Shown: positions 24,437-28,791 of the stretch, piece by piece
Layout of the letters: each line of letters starts with the position of its first letter
Position numbering within the stretch: the first letter of the stretch is position 1
DNA from: an uncultured Alphaproteobacteria bacterium
Lineage (GTDB): Bacteria > Pseudomonadota > Alphaproteobacteria > Micropepsales > Micropepsaceae
Assembly: GCA_937942205.1 (NCBI GenBank)
Contig: CALDFO010000062.1
Location: forward strand, 1 to 28,791
Direction of reading: 5' to 3'
DNA: 28,791 bases
Notes under the pieces: generated by a model
What the model was told of the DNA's origin: nothing
The model's input: the letters and a program-made list of their open reading frames with translations, nothing else
Databases searched by the model: none
Position numbers and translations under genes: made by a program

Positions 24437-26319
24437 ACGCCCCCGCCAATCTGAGAGACTTCCTCGCCGCGCAGGAAAAGAAGACCCTGCTGCGCTTTTT
24501 GACCTGCGGCAGCGTGGATGACGGCAAGTCCACCCTGATCGGCCGTTTGCTCTACGACACCAAGCTGCTGTTCGAGGACACGCTGGCGTCGCTGGAAAAA
24601 GACAGCAAGAAATTCGGCACCACTGGCGAGGATATCGACTTCGCGCTGCTGGTGGATGGTCTGGAAGCCGAACGCGAGCAGGGCATCACCATCGATGTCG
24701 CCTATCGTTTCTTCGCCACCGACAAACGCAAGTTCATCGTCGCCGACACACCCGGCCACGAACAGTATACCCGCAACATGGCGACCGGCGCCTCCAACAG
24801 CGATCTGGCCGTCATCCTGATCGACGCGCGCAAGGGCGTGCTGACCCAGACCCGCCGCCACGCTTATATCGCCTCGCTGTTGGGCATCCGCCATATCGTG
24901 CTGGCGGTGAACAAGATCGACCTGGTGGATTACAGCCAGAAGGTCTTTGACGAGATCGTCGCCGAGTTCCACGCCTTCTCCGCCAAGCTGAACTTCACCA
25001 GCCAGGTGGCGATTCCGCTGTCGGCGCGGTTCGGCGTCAATGTGATGGAAAAGAGCGGCGAGACACCCTGGTACGCCGGGCCCGCGCTGCTGGCGCATCT
25101 GGAAACGGTGGATGTGGACAGCGGGCTGGCGGACAAGCCCTTCCGGTTGCCGGTCCAGTGGGTCAACCGTCCCAACCTGGATTTCCGGGGCTTCTCCGGC
25201 ACCATCGCGGGCGGGCGCATCAAGCCCGGCGACGCCATCACCGTCGCCAAATCGGGCAAGGCCAGCACCGTCACCCGCATCGTCACCATGGACGGCGACC
25301 GGCCCGAAGCGGTGGCGGGCGACGCCGTCACCCTGACCCTGGCGGACGAGGTGGATATTTCCCGTGGCGATGTCCTGGCCGCGCCGGAGTCGCGCCCCAG
25401 CGTGTCGGACCAGTTCGCCGCGCACCTGCTCTGGATGGCGGACGAGGAATTGCTGCCGGGCCGCCAGTATCTGCTCAAGATGGGCACCGCCACCGTGCCG
25501 GTGTCGGTCAGCGAGCTCAAGCACAAGGTGGATGTGAATACGCTGGACCATCTGGCGGGCAAGACCCTGGCGCTGAACGAGGTCGGCTACGGCAATTTCG
25601 CCCTGTCACAGCCGCTGGCTTTCGATCCGTACAAGGACAATCGCGACACCGGCGGCTTCATCCTGATCGACCGTTTCACCAACGCCACGGTGGGCGCCGG
25701 GATGGTGGATTTCTCGCTGATGCGGGCCACCAACGTGCACTGGCAGGCGCTGGATGTGAACAAGCAGGCCCGCGCCGTCATGAAGGGCCAGAAGCCGGTC
25801 ATCCTCTGGTTCACAGGGCTGTCGGGTTCGGGCAAGTCCACCATCGCCAACCTGGTGGAAAAGATTCTGGCTACCGAAGGCAAGCACACCTACCTGCTGG
25901 ACGGCGACAATGTCCGCCACGGCCTGAACAAGGATCTGGGCTTCACCGACGCCGACCGGGTGGAGAATATCCGCCGCGTCGCCGAGGCGGCCAAGCTGTT
26001 CGTGGATGCCGGGCTGATCGTACTGACGGCCTTCATTTCGCCTTTCCGCTCCGAACGGCGCATGGCGCGGGAGCTGGTGGGCGAGGGGGAATTCCTGGAA
26101 GTCTTTGTGGATACGCCCATCGAGGTCTGCATGGCGCGCGACCCCAAGGGCCTCTACGAGAAGGCCAAAGCCGGTGCGATCAAGAACTTCACCGGCATCG
26201 ACAGCCCCTATGAGGCCCCGGAAAAGCCCGATCTGGTCATTCGGACGGTCGAGGACGACGCGGAAGCCCATGCCCAGGCCATCGTCCGCGCTCTGCGGCG
26301 GTCCGGCTATCTGGGATAG
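24433..26319 (+). CDS. cysNC: Bifunctional sulfate adenylyltransferase subunit 1 / adenylylsulfate kinase
   Basis: This is a 628-residue fusion. Residues 1 to about 440 are the CysN GTPase, with P-loop GSVDDGKST (26-34), DTPGHEQY (D105) and NKID (160-163). The translation-factor-like beta domains follow. From about residue 455 the protein is CysC, the APS kinase: GLSGSGKST (462-470), [15 protein letters not shown], and [15 protein letters not shown]. CysN drives APS formation by GTP hydrolysis with CysD, and CysC phosphorylates APS to PAPS. The fusion (NodQ-like) is common in alphaproteobacteria. The ATG overlaps the stop of the spacer frame. PAPS could serve assimilation or polymer sulfation; neither cysH nor a sulfotransferase is in the window. 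Confidence 0.96.
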   Translation: MNAPANLRDFLAAQEKKTLLRFLTCGSVDDGKSTLIGRLLYDTKLLFEDTLASLEKDSKKFGTTGEDIDFALLVDGLEAEREQGITIDVAYRFFATDKRKFIVADTPGHEQYTRNMATGASNSDLAVILIDARKGVLTQTRRHAYIASLLGIRHIVLAVNKIDLVDYSQKVFDEIVAEFHAFSAKLNFTSQVAIPLSARFGVNVMEKSGETPWYAGPALLAHLETVDVDSGLADKPFRLPVQWVNRPNLDFRGFSGTIAGGRIKPGDAITVAKSGKASTVTRIVTMDGDRPEAVAGDAVTLTLADEVDISRGDVLAAPESRPSVSDQFAAHLLWMADEELLPGRQYLLKMGTATVPVSVSELKHKVDVNTLDHLAGKTLALNEVGYGNFALSQPLAFDPYKDNRDTGGFILIDRFTNATVGAGMVDFSLMRATNVHWQALDVNKQARAVMKGQKPVILWFTGLSGSGKSTIANLVEKILATEGKHTYLLDGDNVRHGLNKDLGFTDADRVENIRRVAEAAKLFVDAGLIVLTAFISPFRSERRMARELVGEGEFLEVFVDTPIEVCMARDPKGLYEKAKAGAIKNFTGIDSPYEAPEKPDLVIRTVEDDAEAHAQAIVRALRRSGYLG

Positions 26320-26513
26320 GGTCCGGTGGACAAAGGGGGGTGGGGGCGTTTTCGTCCCCGCCGGCCCTTTGACCGGCCTGGCGGTGCGCCCCAGCCTTGG
26401 GGGATAGCAGGACGGGGACAAGCCCCTCGGTGCGGCGCGGGGTGCACTGGTTTTGCGCCCCGGATGGCCTTATACGGGCAGCCCGGAAAATCCAGAAAAC
26501 CCCCAGGACGCCC
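26320..26513. other. Hairpin-rich gap between cysNC and the aminotransferase gene
   Basis: GGGGGCG-TTTT-CGTCCCC (26342-26359, one G-T pair) may end the cysNC transcript, although no T-run follows. A GTCCCCG/CGGGGAC pair (26354-26360 with 26413-26419) encloses GCCGG/CCGGC (26360-26377) and CCCCA-GCCT-TGGGG (26389-26402), a three-way-junction-like fold. The aminotransferase frame stays open to 26397, but nothing there looks like family sequence. TTATAC at 26470-26475 could be a -10 box but lacks a partner at good spacing. Confidence 0.4.
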
Positions 26514-27692
26514 ATGAAGACCGTCGCGAATTTCGACCGTATCGGCGAGGAAAACGCCTTTGCCGTGCTGGCGCGGGCCACCGCCCTGGCCGCCCAGGGC
26601 CGCGACATCATCAATCTGGGCATCGGCCAGCCGGACTTCCGCACCCCCGAACATATCGTCGAAGCCGCCATCAAGGCGCTGCAGGACGGCCATCACGGCT
26701 ACACCCCGGCGGTGGGCATCCTGCCCCTGCGCGAGGCGGTGGCGAACGATTTGCACCGGCGCTATGGCGTCCAGGTCTCGCCCGACGAGGTGATGATCAT
26801 GCCGGGCGGCAAGCCCACCATGTTCATGTCCATCCTGATGTTCGGCGAGCCGGGGGTGGAGATCATGTATCCCGATCCGGGCTTTCCCATCTATCGCTCG
26901 ATGATCGAATATACCGGCGCGACTCCGGTGCCGGTCCCGATCCGCGAGGAGAACGGTTTTGCCTTCAGCGCCGACGAGACGCTGTCGCTGATCACCGACA
27001 AGACCCGCCTGATCATCATCAACTCGCCCGCCAATCCGACCGGCGGCGTCACCCCCAAGGCCGAAGTCGACAAGTTCGTCGCCGGACTGGAAAAGTGGCC
27101 CGAAGTGGCGGTGATGAGCGACGAGATCTATGACCAGCTGATCTATGACGGCCGGCAGCATGTCTGCCTGCTGAATTATCCGTCCATCCGCGACCGGCTG
27201 ATCCTGCTCAACGGCTGGTCCAAGACCTATGCCATGACCGGCTGGCGCCTGGGTTATGCGATCTGGCCGGGCAAGCTGTACGAGAATGCCCGCAAGCTGG
27301 CGGTGAACCTGCATTCCTGCGTCAACGCATCCGCCCAGTATGCCGGCATCGCCGCCCTGACCGGGCCGCAGGATGCGGTGGCCCATATGCGCCGCGAATT
27401 CGACAAGCGCCGCAAGCTGGTGGTCGAGGGGCTGAACAAGCTGCCGGGCGTGTCCTGCATCACTCCGGCGGGCGCCTTCTATGCCTTCCCCAACGTCAAG
27501 CAGACCGGCTGGAAAGCCAAGCCGCTGGCCAACGCCCTGCTGGACGAAACCGGCGTGGCGCTGATCGGCGGGCCGGACTTCGGCATGCTGGGCGAAGGCT
27601 ATCTGCGCCTGTCCTATGCCAATTCCGCCGAGAATATCCTCAAGGCGCTGGATCGCATGGGCACGTTCCTGGCGTCGCGCAAGGCGGCCTAA
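26514..27692 (+). CDS. Class I pyridoxal-phosphate aminotransferase
   Basis: The 392-residue product starts at ATG 26514, preceded by AGGA; the frame is open further upstream, but family sequence begins only at NFDRIGEENAF. Landmarks in order are INLGIGQPDF, YTPAVGILPLREAVA, MPGGKPTMFM, INSPANPTGG, SDEIYDQLIYDG and the cofactor-binding Lys237 in NGWSKTYAMTGWRLGYA. YLRLSYANSAENI follows near the C-terminus. The fold and motifs are those of aspartate or aromatic aminotransferases (AspC-like, subgroup I gamma). The exact amino donor cannot be told from motifs. The HAD gene follows directly and may be co-transcribed. Confidence 0.92.
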   Translation: MKTVANFDRIGEENAFAVLARATALAAQGRDIINLGIGQPDFRTPEHIVEAAIKALQDGHHGYTPAVGILPLREAVANDLHRRYGVQVSPDEVMIMPGGKPTMFMSILMFGEPGVEIMYPDPGFPIYRSMIEYTGATPVPVPIREENGFAFSADETLSLITDKTRLIIINSPANPTGGVTPKAEVDKFVAGLEKWPEVAVMSDEIYDQLIYDGRQHVCLLNYPSIRDRLILLNGWSKTYAMTGWRLGYAIWPGKLYENARKLAVNLHSCVNASAQYAGIAALTGPQDAVAHMRREFDKRRKLVVEGLNKLPGVSCITPAGAFYAFPNVKQTGWKAKPLANALLDETGVALIGGPDFGMLGEGYLRLSYANSAENILKALDRMGTFLASRKAA

Positions 27693-27693
27693 G

Positions 27694-28359
27694 CTGTTTA
27701 AAGCCGTCATCTTTGATTGTGACGGAGTTCTCGTTGACTCCGAAAAGCTGGCGCTGGAGGTCGAGCTTGAGGTGCTGGCCGAATTGGGCCTGACCTTCGA
27801 GCGCGCCGATTACGTCAACCGTTTCATGGGGCTTTCCACCGACGCCTTCCATCGCGCCCTGGACGCGGACGCACAGGCGCGGCTGGGGCGCGCCATCGCC
27901 CAGGAGGTGCGGGGCTCGGAACGGCTGCGCCAGGTGATGATCGCGCACCTGACCGAGGTGCCGGGGGCGACGGCGGCGGTGACCGCCTTGCGCCTGCCCA
28001 AGGCGATCGCCAGTTCCGGTTCGCGCCAGGGGCTGGAGCGCAAGCTGAAGCAGGTGGGGCTGTGGGACCATTTCGCGCCCCATGTCTATTCCGCCGACCA
28101 TGTGGCCGAGGCCAAGCCCGCCCCCGACCTGTTTCTGCACGCCGCCGCCGCGCTGGGCATCGCCCCCGCCGACTGCCTGGTGATCGAGGACAGCGTGAAC
28201 GGCGTCCTGGGCGCGCGCGCCGCGGGCATGACGGTCTGGGGCTTCCTGGGTGGCGGCCATGTCCATGACGGCACGGGCCCGCGCTTGGCCGAAGCGGGCA
28301 CCCAGCGCGTCCTGGCGGACTGGGCCGAGGCTGCCGCAAGCTGGCCGCTTAACGGGTAA
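27694..28359 (+). CDS. HAD-superfamily phosphatase, beta-phosphoglucomutase/Gph-like
   Basis: The 221-residue protein has all four HAD motifs: DxD nucleophile (FDCDGVLVDSE, D8 and D10), Ser/Thr motif IASSGSR, Lys in AKPAPDLF and acidic motif VIEDSVNGV. The alpha-helical cap lies between the first two. The DxD motif must be within a few residues of the N-terminus. The only in-frame candidates are CTG 27694, one base after the aminotransferase stop with AAGG nine bases upstream, or ATG 27616 inside the aminotransferase gene, which would add 26 Arg-rich residues. I chose CTG. The probable role is hydrolysis or isomerisation of a small sugar phosphate in the cytosol; substrate unknown. Confidence 0.82.
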   Translation: MFKAVIFDCDGVLVDSEKLALEVELEVLAELGLTFERADYVNRFMGLSTDAFHRALDADAQARLGRAIAQEVRGSERLRQVMIAHLTEVPGATAAVTALRLPKAIASSGSRQGLERKLKQVGLWDHFAPHVYSADHVAEAKPAPDLFLHAAAALGIAPADCLVIEDSVNGVLGARAAGMTVWGFLGGGHVHDGTGPRLAEAGTQRVLADWAEAAASWPLNG

Positions 28360-28433
28360 GCTTAATTCCGCGCCGTGATTGCGAGCCTGTGCCAAAATGG
28401 GAATATCGGCCCGTCTGGGAGGACGGGGCGGTT

Positions 28434-28580
28434 ATGAACACGGCGACCATGCTGTTCATGCGGGGGATCGGGCAGGGGGCGTTGGCCACCGCCTCGGCTT
28501 TTGTGCTGTTGGTGATCTGCGCCACGGCGGTGTTCGTCACCCTGATCTGCGCCGCGCCGCTGTTCCGCAAGCGGCACTAG
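28434..28580 (+). CDS. Small single-pass membrane protein
   Basis: The 48-residue frame starts at ATG 28434, ten bases after a strong GGGAGGA; a GTG at 28389 would add 15 polar residues. One hydrophobic helix (ATASAFVLLVICATAVFVTL) is followed by a short basic tail (LFRKRH), suggesting N-out, C-in insertion. It ends tail-to-tail with the next gene, sharing the four bases CTAG. I do not recognise the family. Confidence 0.45.
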   Translation: MNTATMLFMRGIGQGALATASAFVLLVICATAVFVTLICAAPLFRKRH

Positions 28581-28791
28581 ACGCCGTAATAGTCCCGGAA
28601 CCAGTCCACGAATTTGGGGATGCCCACGCTGATCGGCGTGGTGGGCGCAAAACCCAGGTCGCGGCGGCTGGCCTCGATATCGGCGAAGGTGGCGGGCACA
28701 TCGCCCGGCTGCATCGGCGCCATCTCCATCACAGCCGTCCTGCCCAGCGCCTTTTCGATTGCGGCGATGAAATCGGTCAGCTTTTCCGACC
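28577..28791 (-). CDS. C-terminal end of a UDP-glucuronate 4-epimerase-like nucleotide-sugar epimerase (5' end outside window)
   Basis: About 71 C-terminal residues are visible in one open frame that runs out of the window. MAPMQPGDVPATFADIEASR, DLGFAPTTPISVGIPKFVDW and FRDYYGV are the usual ending of bacterial UDP-glucuronate 4-epimerases (LpsL/Cap1J type) of the extended short-chain dehydrogenase family. It would convert UDP-GlcA to UDP-GalA for capsule or LPS. The N-terminal Rossmann and catalytic parts lie outside, so a different epimerase or dehydratase of the same family remains possible. Its stop codon overlaps that of the small membrane protein on the other strand. Confidence 0.85.
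   Translation of the reverse strand, partial: SEKLTDFIAAIEKALGRTAVMEMAPMQPGDVPATFADIEASRRDLGFAPTTPISVGIPKFVDWFRDYYGV

Noticed and set aside
24229..25551. A 440-codon minus-strand frame opposite cysNC
   Set aside because: Shadow of cysNC; composition is His/Gln/Arg-rich and unlike any protein family.
26307..27710. A 467-codon minus-strand frame opposite the aminotransferase
   Set aside because: Codon-position shadow of the real gene; no motifs, no plausible start signal.
1..28791. CRISPR array, insertion sequence or prophage
   Set aside because: No regular spaced repeats, no transposase, integrase or phage structural genes were found on either strand.

Overview
The window is a high-GC, densely coded chromosomal segment of a Gram-negative bacterium, most likely an alphaproteobacterium. 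The evidence is strong G/C bias at third codon positions, outer-membrane polysaccharide export parts (Wzi, YjbH and SLBB families), an alphaproteobacterial-looking tRNA-Lys(TTT) and a cysD/cysNC pair with a fused APS kinase. I cannot fix the genus from sequence alone. Most of the window is an exopolysaccharide or capsule locus.

Layout. (1) 1-9616, all plus strand, is a sugar-nucleotide and polymer-modification block: the C-terminal part of a two-domain oxidoreductase, a heparinase II/III family protein, a CapD/FlaA1-like nucleotide-sugar dehydratase, wecB, an acyltransferase with an SGNH tail, wecC and a Wzz-type chain-length regulator. WecB and WecC together predict UDP-ManNAcA as a building block. 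(2) A tRNA-Lys(TTT) gene with a good promoter follows at 9666-9740. (3) 9814-21116 is the export and envelope block: a YjbH/GfcD-family protein (minus), a divergent 1009-residue multi-SLBB export protein, a decayed manC pseudogene (minus), a Thr-rich YjbE/GfcA-like small protein, then galU and a YjbF/GfcB-like lipoprotein (minus, translationally coupled), a TPR-SPOR protein and a Wzi-family outer-membrane protein. (4) 21199-23342 holds galE and a DUF2914 membrane protein. (5) 23406-26319 is the sulfate-activation operon cysD-cysNC, with an unusual three-hairpin 117-bp spacer that is itself an open 38-codon frame. (6) 26514-28791 carries a class I aminotransferase, a HAD phosphatase with no normal start codon, a 48-residue membrane peptide, and the C-terminal end of a UDP-glucuronate-epimerase-like gene on the minus strand.

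How it fits together. GalU and GalE supply UDP-Glc and UDP-Gal, WecB and WecC supply UDP-ManNAcA, and the CapD-like enzyme probably supplies a 4-keto-6-deoxy sugar. Wzz, the SLBB protein, YjbH, YjbF, the YjbE-like protein and Wzi would control length, cross the outer membrane and anchor the polymer. The acyltransferase may decorate it. APS/PAPS from CysDNC could feed sulfation, but no sulfotransferase is visible. No glycosyltransferase, Wzx, Wzy or Wzc-type kinase lies in the window, so the locus continues outside it or is scattered.

The most notable observations are the manC pseudogene with five frame changes (15.56-16.18 kb), the set of Yjb/Gfc-like parts separated from one another, the palindromic cysD-cysN spacer, a TACA-N2-TGTA operator-like dyad before wzi, and a tRNA-Lys whose T-loop changes both positions of the usual T54-A58 pair.
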